From: an uncultured Clostridia bacterium
GTDB lineage: Bacteria > Bacillota > Clostridia > Oscillospirales > Ruminococcaceae
Reading direction: 5' to 3'
DNA: 63,754 nt
NCBI GenBank assembly: GCA_947177735.1
Contig: CAMWVP010000003.1
Location: 1 to 63,754 of the forward strand
Within the stretch, counting starts at the first letter, position 1. Every line of letters begins with the position of its first letter. This document shows positions 36,091 through 43,795 of this stretch, one piece after another. Below the pieces are notes generated by a model that was given only the letters and a program-made list of their open reading frames with translations, was not told where the DNA came from and made no database searches. Both the position numbers and the translations under genes were made by a program.

Positions 36091-39000
36091 ATGGGTTTCT
36101 CGATATTGGATGCTCATCCAAACAATGAGTGTCTTGATGTTGATTCTAACGAAGCGTGGTTCTCGTTTATTTTTTGCGGAAGTCACATAGACACATTAAG
36201 GCTTCATGCTTATGATTACTATTCTGGCAATGAGATTGTAGCGGGGGATACTGTGTATGAATCTGTTCCTGCTATGGCTCCTCAACTGAAAATGTGGAAT
36301 GGGGTCGGTAACGGCGTAAGAGTAAATGTTCGCGACTTTGTTGACGGAGCTTCGGTGTTCAGCGCTGACGGCGAATATACTTGGAGAGCCGAGCTTGTTC
36401 AAAAGGTCGACGCCGCTAAGGGTTTATACCCCGATAATATGGTGTATGAGGGTGTGTTGCCCGGAGATCCGAATTTTTATGCTACTGTAGATAATATTCC
36501 CGGTTTTCCTTATGATAATTATCTTCCTCTTACGCCTGCTTATACGGATAAGATTAAGCCGCCTTATTATGTGGATTTTCTTGATTCGAAATTTAACGGT
36601 ACAATGTATGATATACCTGTCACATTTGATAAAACGCAGGTCAGAAGCGACGGCGTAAAGGACACGGCTATACAACTTACTCCATATACAAGTATCTCGA
36701 ACAATCCCAAAGAAGTTACAAAGCCCTCTGTCGGGTCAAAAGTGCTCATACATAAAAGAGAGAACTTTGGCGCTTTTGTCATGTATACGACTAAAAATGA
36801 GAACGAACTGTATATTGACCCCAATATCCCGTCGATAAATCGCAATGAAACCGATAACAACGTATACGAGGGCTGTTATCTCAAGGTTGGAGACGATTAT
36901 TTCAAGATCACGTCATATGACAGGAAATCGGGGTTAGCAGAGTGTCAGAATGGCGCTAAATTAAGAACTTATCCCGCCGGAACTCATTATGCGATCTATA
37001 CCTCTCGGTTCTGGACGCCGTATTACTATTTTCGGGTGCATACTATGCCGAGGCTTATTGTAGATGCTGAGTTTCACGAACACAGGCGTATACGGAATGA
37101 TGGTTACGATGACAGCGTAAATTGCTTGGAAAACACCTTTAATGGGATATTATTTAAAGCATACCTTACCGGAGATCCCCACGCGGCTGTTAAATATCAC
37201 TACTGGGAGATATTTGACAATGCCGGAAAGCTTGTGTATAAGACCGAAAGGGTATATTCGCAGGAAATGGACTGTGAAGTCTTTGTGCCGTTTGGCGCAA
37301 CATATACTGGGAAAATAACGGCGGTCACTCAAGACAATATCACTGTGCGCGGTGAAACAACATATACTTTACCGGCATCCTCGGTTATGAATAACGAGCG
37401 TTTTTCTCTTGCCGCTAAGCAGAACGCCTTTGGTGGGGTTGGTCTGACTTGGAAATACAATAAACCATATGGCAATGGAACGCTTGAACGCGCTTGTGAA
37501 TACGAAGTGTTCAGGGTAGATAAGAAACTGAATAAAGTGAAATATCTGGGTAAAGTGAGCGACTGCCCCCAAGGGATAACGGGTGCTGTACCCGCATTTA
37601 GTGGCGGGAATTGGTATCTTATTGATAAATCCTGCGATTTTACACTAAAAACTACCGCGGGAGCCAACGTAAATATGTATCTTGTCGGCGGCGGTTCCGA
37701 TGGAGGAGATTGGACGGCTTCTCCGAACCCGCAAAACGGAAGCTTTGCTTTGGGGAACGCTGGTGGTGCGGGCGGTTATGTTTTGAAAAAGCAAGTCATT
37801 TCAGATGGTGCTCTGCAATGTTCTATTAAGGTCGCGGAAAGGAACGATGCAGCCGGAACTTCCGTTACGATAGGCGGAAGTATTTACAGATGTAACGACG
37901 AGGGAAGTGTGCAATGCGGTGCGGTACGTAACAGTCCCCTTACTCAAAATTCCGATGGTTCGGTATCATACGGCAATGCGGAAAACGGACGGAACGGCGT
38001 TAATACTCCTTATGGCTGTGTAGGCTCGTCGGGCGGCGGTGGAGCGGCTTGCGGTAACAATCGCAGTGGTGGCGGCAGCGGGGCAATCGGAGTATCTGGG
38101 ATCTCACCCAAACAAAGCGGCGGGAACTGGGTGCTGATTGACCGTGATAGTCTGGGCGGCGGATCGGGGGATTTTACTCTTGAATTGCCTGAAAACGCTA
38201 AAATTAAAATGTACCTTGTCGGTGGAGGTGCGAATGGCGCACAATGGGTTCCCGCGCCTAACCCCGGTTGGGATCTAAGTGCTTCGGTATGCTCTCCGGG
38301 CGGAGAGGGCGGATATGTTTTTGAACAAGAGGTTTCGCTTGGCGGAAGCGTTCAATGCAGCGCCATTATAGCAAACGTTGGCGATACCGGCGGTACAACG
38401 CTGACGATTGGCGGCGTTACTTACAGATGCAACGATGTCGGAAGCACTAAGACAAGAGCCACCGAAAGCGCTGCCGCAGCTAAAAATCCCAATGGCTCCA
38501 CATTATACAAAGATGGAGAAAACGGCAAAGATGGCATTCTTACTCCATACGGGTACGTTGGTTCTTCGGGCGGCGGCGGTGGTGCTGACAACATTTACAG
38601 AGTAATGAAGCCCGGCAGAGGCGGCAGTGGCGCGGGAGATGGCGGAGCAGCTTCAGGCAGTACGGTTTCCGATGGAACCAACGCTACAAATTACGGTTGT
38701 GGCGGCGGTGGCGGAGCAACGAACGAGTTGGATTTTAATGGTAACGTTGTGAGGTCTTTCGCGGGCAGTGGTATGCCCGGATGTATTATCTTTGAGATCA
38801 CCGAGGTAGCTATCGGGTGCCCCGACCCGGGTATTGGCGGCAGCGGCGCGGGGGACGGCGGTTTCCCGGGAGAAAATGGCGATAATGCCGTAAATTACGG
38901 TTGCGGTGGCGGAGGTGCAGGGTACAATGCCATTGATACAAACGGAAATGTTGTTTATGGCAAAGTCGGCAAAGGTATGCCCGGGTGTGTTATTCTTGAG

Positions 39001-39825
39001 ATCGAGGGTGGCATGAGCGGGGATCGTTCGGAAATATCTGTTGTGGACTGGACTGCCGCTTCCGATAAGGAATACAGATATATAGTTACAGGCTGTAACC
39101 ATGAACGGCAATATATGACTTCTAGACATGCTCCGTCCGAGATGATAGAATGCACGGCGGCGGTGGATATTACCCCTCATTTTGAGGATTTCTTTTTGTA
39201 TTTCCTTAATGAAGCAGACGTGCTTGTAAAAACCTCGTATAATCTGGAGAACTATGATGTCCCCCTTACGGAGCCGATGGGCAGATATGTGACCTCGCGT
39301 AACAACCCGTACAAAACTGTAAAGAGGCATATGCACACATTGGCTTTTGAACGTGAAGCCGAGGCTTATTACCGTCGGCATACTTGGAGGATAGAAGGTG
39401 ACGTTAGTCTTGGCGACGTCACACACAATATTACAAGAAACGTAAACCAGTTATATTCTAAGATGCCTGCTGTGACTGTTGAACCTTCCGATTATGACAG
39501 TTTCCCCGTGAGCTTTTTATTTGGATATCTGGATTGCGAAAAGGAAGATGATGAAGGCTTTGACTTCAATAATCAGTATATGTTCGAGTTGTGGAAGAAG
39601 TGTGTTGCGGAAAAGCGCACTATTATGATAAAAGACCCGAAAGGAAACGTCTGGACTGGCGTTATAACCGGGCATGAATACAAGGTCGAGTATGATACTA
39701 ACGGTATGCCATATATAATAACGTTTGATTTTACTCAGACCCGAACCGAATATAATACACTTGTTATGATAACGGATGATCATAACAAGTATTTAAATAC
39801 TGCCAAGAAAAATCATTTAAAATAA
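36091..39825 (+). CDS. Large tail protein with nested glycine-rich adhesin modules (1,244 aa)
   Basis: The N-terminal 500 residues and the C-terminal 270 are beta-rich, and the C-terminal part (NQLYSKMPAVTVEP, ITGHEYKVEYDTNGMP) resembles distal-tail/baseplate proteins. Between them (about 37600-39000) lie glycine-rich modules of the type YLVGGG..GG..GSSGGGG..YGCGGGG..GMPGC. A complete module (38101-38820) sits inside another, whose C-terminal half resumes at about 38824. Glycine-rich loops of this sort resemble polyglycine-II adhesin tips. ATG 36091 follows GAAAGGAG; the open frame begins earlier but overlaps the terminator. Ends 16 nt before the cysteine desulfurase gene. Confidence 0.8.
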   Translation: MGFSILDAHPNNECLDVDSNEAWFSFIFCGSHIDTLRLHAYDYYSGNEIVAGDTVYESVPAMAPQLKMWNGVGNGVRVNVRDFVDGASVFSADGEYTWRAELVQKVDAAKGLYPDNMVYEGVLPGDPNFYATVDNIPGFPYDNYLPLTPAYTDKIKPPYYVDFLDSKFNGTMYDIPVTFDKTQVRSDGVKDTAIQLTPYTSISNNPKEVTKPSVGSKVLIHKRENFGAFVMYTTKNENELYIDPNIPSINRNETDNNVYEGCYLKVGDDYFKITSYDRKSGLAECQNGAKLRTYPAGTHYAIYTSRFWTPYYYFRVHTMPRLIVDAEFHEHRRIRNDGYDDSVNCLENTFNGILFKAYLTGDPHAAVKYHYWEIFDNAGKLVYKTERVYSQEMDCEVFVPFGATYTGKITAVTQDNITVRGETTYTLPASSVMNNERFSLAAKQNAFGGVGLTWKYNKPYGNGTLERACEYEVFRVDKKLNKVKYLGKVSDCPQGITGAVPAFSGGNWYLIDKSCDFTLKTTAGANVNMYLVGGGSDGGDWTASPNPQNGSFALGNAGGAGGYVLKKQVISDGALQCSIKVAERNDAAGTSVTIGGSIYRCNDEGSVQCGAVRNSPLTQNSDGSVSYGNAENGRNGVNTPYGCVGSSGGGGAACGNNRSGGGSGAIGVSGISPKQSGGNWVLIDRDSLGGGSGDFTLELPENAKIKMYLVGGGANGAQWVPAPNPGWDLSASVCSPGGEGGYVFEQEVSLGGSVQCSAIIANVGDTGGTTLTIGGVTYRCNDVGSTKTRATESAAAAKNPNGSTLYKDGENGKDGILTPYGYVGSSGGGGGADNIYRVMKPGRGGSGAGDGGAASGSTVSDGTNATNYGCGGGGGATNELDFNGNVVRSFAGSGMPGCIIFEITEVAIGCPDPGIGGSGAGDGGFPGENGDNAVNYGCGGGGAGYNAIDTNGNVVYGKVGKGMPGCVILEIEGGMSGDRSEISVVDWTAASDKEYRYIVTGCNHERQYMTSRHAPSEMIECTAAVDITPHFEDFFLYFLNEADVLVKTSYNLENYDVPLTEPMGRYVTSRNNPYKTVKRHMHTLAFEREAEAYYRRHTWRIEGDVSLGDVTHNITRNVNQLYSKMPAVTVEPSDYDSFPVSFLFGYLDCEKEDDEGFDFNNQYMFELWKKCVAEKRTIMIKDPKGNVWTGVITGHEYKVEYDTNGMPYIITFDFTQTRTEYNTLVMITDDHNKYLNTAKKNHLK

Positions 39826-39841
39826 TTCACGGGGGTATCTA

Positions 39842-41002
39842 ATGAACACGATATACGTTGATAATGCCGCGACAACCAAAATGCGGAAATCGGCTGTCGC
39901 GGCTATGCTGCCTTTTTTTGATGTTGTTTTTGGAAACCCATCATCGCTTCATTTGGTAGGGCAGGAGGCGGCAAATGCTTTGGGCAATTCCCGCCGCGAG
40001 ATAGCTGAATGTCTTGGAGCAAGGCAGGATGAGATATTTTTTACTTCGGGCGGCAGCGAATCAAATAATCAGGCGATCTTAACCGGCGCGGAGTATGGGG
40101 CGGGCAACGGGAAAAAGCATATAATCTCGCTGAAAACCGAACATCACGCAGTTCTTAATACGCTGGAACGCCTTAAAAAATACGGATTTGAAATCGAGTT
40201 GCTTGACGTAGACAGCGGCGGCAACGTTACGCCCGAGCGGGTTTGCGCGGCTATCCGCGAGGATACCGCGCTTGTGACGATAATGACTGCAAATAATGAG
40301 ATCGGTACTATAATGCCCATTAAAGAAATAGCGGCTGTGTGCCGCGAAAAGGGTGTTTTGTTTCACACCGATGCGGTGCAGGCGGTTGGGCACATTCATA
40401 TTGATGTAAAGGACGTAGACTGCGATATGCTGTCGTTGTCGGCACATAAATTTGGCGGAGCAAAAGGAGTAGGCGCACTGTATGTGCGCGAGGGTGTTAT
40501 CCCGTCTTGTTTGATCTCCGGCGGAGGACAGGAGCGCGGAGTGCGCGCGGGAACCGAAAACGTTGCAGGAATATGCGCTATGGCGGCGGCTCTGAAAGAG
40601 TCGCTTTCGTATATGGAGATGGATAACACCGTAATAGTAAAAATGCGGGACAGACTTATCAAGGGATTGCTGGGTATACCTCATACTGTACTCAACGGGG
40701 ATAAAACACGCAGACTCCCCGGAAATGTGAACGTTTGCTTTGAGGGGATAGAGGGAGAAAGTCTTGGGCTGCTGCTTGACAGTAAGGGAATATGTGCTTC
40801 TCCTGGCTCTGCTTGTAGTTCTGGCTCGCTTGCCCCTAGCCACGTGCTTACTGCTATCGGCAGATCAGATGAGCTTGCGCGTGGAGCACTCAGGTTTTCA
40901 CTTTCGGCAGAAAATACATTTGACGAGATAGAATATGTTATAAAAACCGTTAAAGAGTGCGTGAAATATCTGCGCAGCATATCCCCTATCTGGGGTGGAT
41001 AG
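39842..41002 (+). CDS. Cysteine desulfurase, NifS/IscS family (386 aa)
   Basis: A complete PLP-dependent cysteine desulfurase: N-terminal YVDNAATTKM, the PLP-stacking His in KTEHHAVLNT, NNEIGTIMPIKE, the PLP Lys in SLSAHKFGGAKGVG, GGGQERGVRAGTEN and the catalytic Cys in GSACSSGS. It takes sulfur from cysteine for Fe-S clusters or thiolation. Length is normal and every key residue is present. It lies between two tail-tip genes on the same strand with gaps of 16 and 10 nt and GGGGG before the ATG, so it is expressed with them. A link to an Fe-S cluster in the tail tip (as known for lambda gpL) or to tail-protein or tRNA/DNA thiolation is inference. Confidence 0.96.
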   Translation: MNTIYVDNAATTKMRKSAVAAMLPFFDVVFGNPSSLHLVGQEAANALGNSRREIAECLGARQDEIFFTSGGSESNNQAILTGAEYGAGNGKKHIISLKTEHHAVLNTLERLKKYGFEIELLDVDSGGNVTPERVCAAIREDTALVTIMTANNEIGTIMPIKEIAAVCREKGVLFHTDAVQAVGHIHIDVKDVDCDMLSLSAHKFGGAKGVGALYVREGVIPSCLISGGGQERGVRAGTENVAGICAMAAALKESLSYMEMDNTVIVKMRDRLIKGLLGIPHTVLNGDKTRRLPGNVNVCFEGIEGESLGLLLDSKGICASPGSACSSGSLAPSHVLTAIGRSDELARGALRFSLSAENTFDEIEYVIKTVKECVKYLRSISPIWGG

Positions 41003-41012
41003 TTTTTAGTGA

Positions 41013-42206
41013 TTGGAGGTGCGGAGAACGGACTTTTTTAATGTAGCAAGCGATGAGTATATGTTTCTTGCTAAAAGCAATGTAAAATATGTTAAGACCA
41101 AAATCGAAATATTGACGGAAGACGAGATCGTCATTGGAGAGATTGGGAATGAAGCTATCCTCGGTTCGGATAATTATGACTGTGAATATGCGCAAGGTGT
41201 TCAGGCTAAGCTTTCGTTTTCCGTACCCAATATTTCACCGCTGTATACGGGCGGTGAATCAAGTCGGTTTTGGTATACACGAAAAATAAAGTACTGGAAG
41301 GGCTTGCACGAGCCTGCGAATGGCAATACATACTGGTTCTCCAAGGGTGTTTTTGTGGTAACGGGAATTTCTGTAGATTTTAACTCGGTAAATATTACCT
41401 GCGTTGACAAATTCGGTGCTCTGACCTCCGATTATGGCTCTACTATGCTTGACAGATCTCTAAAAATCGAGACCGAAAGTACGGTTGAGAAGTTTGTGAC
41501 CTCTGTTTTGGCGTTCCCTAAAGGTAACGGGCAACCGCTTGACTGCAAAAAACCTATCATAGATTATGCGGTACGCAAGATACCGAATGGGCAGGAACTT
41601 GAAATGGCGGCTGGAACGTTCGCAGGAGATATCTTGCTTGAGTTTGCAAACACTCTGAAATGCCGTATCTACTATGACAGAGACGGCATTTTGCGTGTGT
41701 CGGAGGGGCATCTTGACTATGCATACGAGAACAAGGCTATTGCTTGGACATTTTATGATGGCGCAGTCGCGAATGTTATGAGCGCAAGCCTTTCATACGA
41801 TTTCCCTAAAGCAAGAAATGTTGTTACCGTGTGGGGAGAGGATTCCGAAGGGCTGCAATACACTTCCACTGCCGAGAATCGCAATGCAAAATCTGCCTTG
41901 AGCGTTGATAAGGTCGGTTATCGGGTGGGGGCTACAAAAGAAAATTTGTACGGATATAATCAGAAGAATGTGGACGATTTTGCGCAGATGTATCTGCAAA
42001 CGCAGACGATCATCGGCACTTCTGTCACTGTTGAATGTCCTATGCTTCCACATATTGAGGTCGAGCAATGCGTGAGTGTGAATTATGAAAAACTGGGGCT
42101 TATCGATAAGAAATTTTTAGTGAGCGGCGTTTCGTATAGTGGTGGTTCTATGAACATCTCGCTTGTTAATCTGGATAACCTGCCGTGGCATTTGGAACTT
42201 CAATAA
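41013..42206 (+). CDS. Tail-tip / baseplate hub-like protein (about 397 aa)
   Basis: A beta-rich protein of the minor tail structural class (DUF5048-like by eye): repeated strands such as KLSFSVPNISPLYTGGE and a C-terminal part VSVNYEKLGLIDKKFLVSGV..GGSMNISLVN that is characteristic of siphovirus hub proteins, which place the tail-associated lysozyme. The start is uncertain: TTG 41013 and GTG 41019 overlap the GGAGGTG ribosome site, and the first ATG in frame is 41061. It follows the desulfurase gene by 10 nt and contains several Cys (CEYAQ, CVDK, CRIYY, CPMLP, EQCVSV). Confidence 0.7.
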   Translation: MEVRRTDFFNVASDEYMFLAKSNVKYVKTKIEILTEDEIVIGEIGNEAILGSDNYDCEYAQGVQAKLSFSVPNISPLYTGGESSRFWYTRKIKYWKGLHEPANGNTYWFSKGVFVVTGISVDFNSVNITCVDKFGALTSDYGSTMLDRSLKIETESTVEKFVTSVLAFPKGNGQPLDCKKPIIDYAVRKIPNGQELEMAAGTFAGDILLEFANTLKCRIYYDRDGILRVSEGHLDYAYENKAIAWTFYDGAVANVMSASLSYDFPKARNVVTVWGEDSEGLQYTSTAENRNAKSALSVDKVGYRVGATKENLYGYNQKNVDDFAQMYLQTQTIIGTSVTVECPMLPHIEVEQCVSVNYEKLGLIDKKFLVSGVSYSGGSMNISLVNLDNLPWHLELQ

Positions 42207-42222
42207 AGTAAAGGAGGTAGCA

Positions 42223-42426
42223 ATGACTGACGTGCAATATAGGGCTAAGATCAGACTAACTAATAGGCGGGGGCTGAAAAAACATTTAAAAGCACTGGTT
42301 AAAAAACACGGCAAAGGATATGTACCATTAGAAGAAGCTTTTAGGTTTGATTTTAAGTGGGAATGTATTCCTCTACCAAGTAATTCCGGATTTTTTAAAA
42401 TTCTTTTTGGCTTTTTCAAGTTCTGA
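42223..42426 (+). CDS. Small basic protein, probably truncated (67 aa)
   Basis: AAAGGAGG and an ATG at 42223 open a frame coding for a basic peptide (RAKIRLTNRRGLKKHLKALVKK) and then a normal-looking stretch to PLPSNSG. Its last 15 codons run antisense through the end of the zinc-ribbon gene, giving a Phe/Lys-rich tail (FFKILFGFFKF). The simplest reading is a tail-operon gene cut short by insertion of the antisense cargo gene. Confidence 0.55.
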   Translation: MTDVQYRAKIRLTNRRGLKKHLKALVKKHGKGYVPLEEAFRFDFKWECIPLPSNSGFFKILFGFFKF

Positions 42427-42600
42427 TTCTATGTCCGTTATTTCTGTGTTTTTGCCGCAGTATGGGCATTTTAGAGTATATGACTTATCCGAGAAGAAAT
42501 CTGTTGTTTTGACCGATGTTTTCTTTTTGCAATCGTTGTTTGAACAAACTAGTTCTATTTTCGGGTTTTGTGAGGCTAAAATCTTTACAAATTTATCCAT
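42373..42600 (-). CDS. Zinc-ribbon cargo protein (75 aa)
   Basis: Two cysteine pairs, CSNNDC and CPYCGK, separated by about 25 residues form a zinc ribbon; the C-terminus is a Lys/Glu helix (SELEKAKKNFKKSGITW). AAAGGAGA precedes the ATG and a perfect promoter lies 40 nt upstream. It is antisense to the tail operon and overlaps the end of the 67-residue gene by 54 nt. Small zinc-ribbon proteins often bind nucleic acid or RNA polymerase; the target is unknown. Confidence 0.78.
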   Translation of the reverse strand: MDKFVKILASQNPKIELVCSNNDCKKKTSVKTTDFFSDKSYTLKCPYCGKNTEITDIESELEKAKKNFKKSGITW

Positions 42601-42639
42601 TTTGTATCTCCTTTGGTGAGCGTAATGTCTTTAGGTAAA

Positions 42640-42668
42640 ATTATACTACATTTTGGAAAAATTGTCAA
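42640..42668 (-). promoter_or_regulatory. Perfect promoter of the zinc-ribbon gene
   Basis: Minus-strand TTGACA (42668-42663), 17-nt spacer, TATAAT (42645-42640). Further on, 42712-42729 is a palindrome ACTTAACA-CT-TGTTAAGT that may be an operator. Confidence 0.85.
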
Positions 42669-42852
42669 TGTAATTTTTAATGGTTGTTAAGGTTGGAAAA
42701 GCTCCCGACGCACTTAACACTTGTTAAGTACCTGAGATGATGGAAACGCCGCCCATTTAACGACTGGTGTTTTTTTGTGATAACAATTCATTTGTTTAGC
42801 TGTCCGCCTTAAGTTTTGTGGGGCGGATAATTGATATTTGGAGGAGTTTATT

Positions 42853-43197
42853 ATGACTGTAAAAATAAACGGTTCGGAATGGACTGTTCTGTGGGTGAAG
42901 AAAAACAGCAAAAAACTCTTTTGCGACAATGTTCAGTGCTTTGGTGTAACGTATTTTGATGAAAGAGAGATATATCTTGATAGGGGGCTTTCGGAAAAAT
43001 CATTCAGAAAAACTGCCGTCCATGAGTTTGTCCATGCTTTTCTGTATAGCTATGGCATAGATCTGGAAAATGCCGGAGAGGACGTTGAGGAAAATGTGTG
43101 CGAGTTTTTCGAGAACCATTACAAGAAGATATTAAAGTTGGCTGCGAAGGTGGTTAAGGTTTGGAGGCTGGATACGCTGGTCAAAGATATACTTTGA
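42853..43197 (+). CDS. Small HExxH metallopeptidase-like protein (114 aa)
   Basis: The sequence TAVHEFVHAFLYSYG contains the HExxH zinc-protease motif, and ENVCEFFENHY downstream offers the third ligand in the manner of ImmA/IrrE or SprT-like minimal domains. The N-terminus is beta-rich (VKINGSEWTVLWVKK, EREIYLDRGL). It could process tail proteins or cleave a repressor. ATG 42853 follows GGAGGAG; an upstream TTG overlaps that site. It heads the adhesin block after the zinc-ribbon insertion. Confidence 0.75.
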   Translation: MTVKINGSEWTVLWVKKNSKKLFCDNVQCFGVTYFDEREIYLDRGLSEKSFRKTAVHEFVHAFLYSYGIDLENAGEDVEENVCEFFENHYKKILKLAAKVVKVWRLDTLVKDIL

Positions 43198-43204
43198 GCG
43201 CGTT

Positions 43205-43230
43205 CATTTTCGCGGTCTCACGAAAATGAT
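43205..43230 (+). promoter_or_regulatory. 9-bp hairpin between metallopeptidase and Cys-rich gene
   Basis: TCATTTTCG and CGAAAATGA pair perfectly with an 8-nt loop just after the stop at 43197. No T-run follows, so it may stabilise mRNA ends. Confidence 0.4.
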
Positions 43231-43267
43231 GATCTCGGTTAAAAAAGGGGGAGAATTTACGGAGATA

Positions 43268-43780
43268 ATGGAAAATAATCTGATAACGCTTTTGAAAGAT
43301 GTTCTGAACTCGGTGCAGAACGAAAACGACAGAGCAAACGTCGATAATTATATCCTCCGGTGTAAAAATGCTGAAGTTCTATGGTATCAGCCTATGAGAC
43401 GTATTGCTTGCGTAAGATTTCTGGAGGACAGAAACAAAAATGAATACCATCTCCGCAATAAGTGCGGTGAATTTTTGGTGCCGGGAGATCAGGTCAAGGT
43501 ATATTACACTACTAACGCGGCAAAGGGTTGGATAGCCGTGCACTGTGGAGAACCTAATTTTATGAATGAATACGGGCAGAATATTTCCAATATCAACGAC
43601 TGTTGCAGTGATGAGTCAGGTGACTGCTGTGAAACCGATACTTCCTTGGCGCAGGCTTGTCAGAAAAAAGATAAAGTCACCGAAGTCGTTGAGGAATGGA
43701 CTGAGCGTATTGAAGGCGATGAGAATACGGTCAGAGAATATGAGGAACAGCAGGAAAACAGCCCTTTCAAAACAGATTGA
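43268..43780 (+). CDS. Cys-rich hypothetical protein (about 170 aa)
   Basis: The body (LLKDVLNSVQNENDRANVDNY and EVLWYQPMRRIACVRFLED) looks like an OB/SH3-type beta protein (FLVPGDQVKVYYTTNAAKGWIAV). A cysteine cluster follows (INDCCSDESGDCCETD) and an acidic tail. No family recognised. Start ATG 43268 is preferred (GGGGGAG upstream); the frame is also open from ATG 43226 without a ribosome site. Its stop is 15 nt before the giant repeat protein. Confidence 0.6.
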   Translation: MENNLITLLKDVLNSVQNENDRANVDNYILRCKNAEVLWYQPMRRIACVRFLEDRNKNEYHLRNKCGEFLVPGDQVKVYYTTNAAKGWIAVHCGEPNFMNEYGQNISNINDCCSDESGDCCETDTSLAQACQKKDKVTEVVEEWTERIEGDENTVREYEEQQENSPFKTD

Positions 43781-43795
43781 GGAAGGTGAGATTAT

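Noticed and set aside
38653..39426. Minus-strand open frame of 257 codons
   Set aside because: Shadow of the glycine-rich coding sequence; codon bias of GGN creates the opposite open frame.
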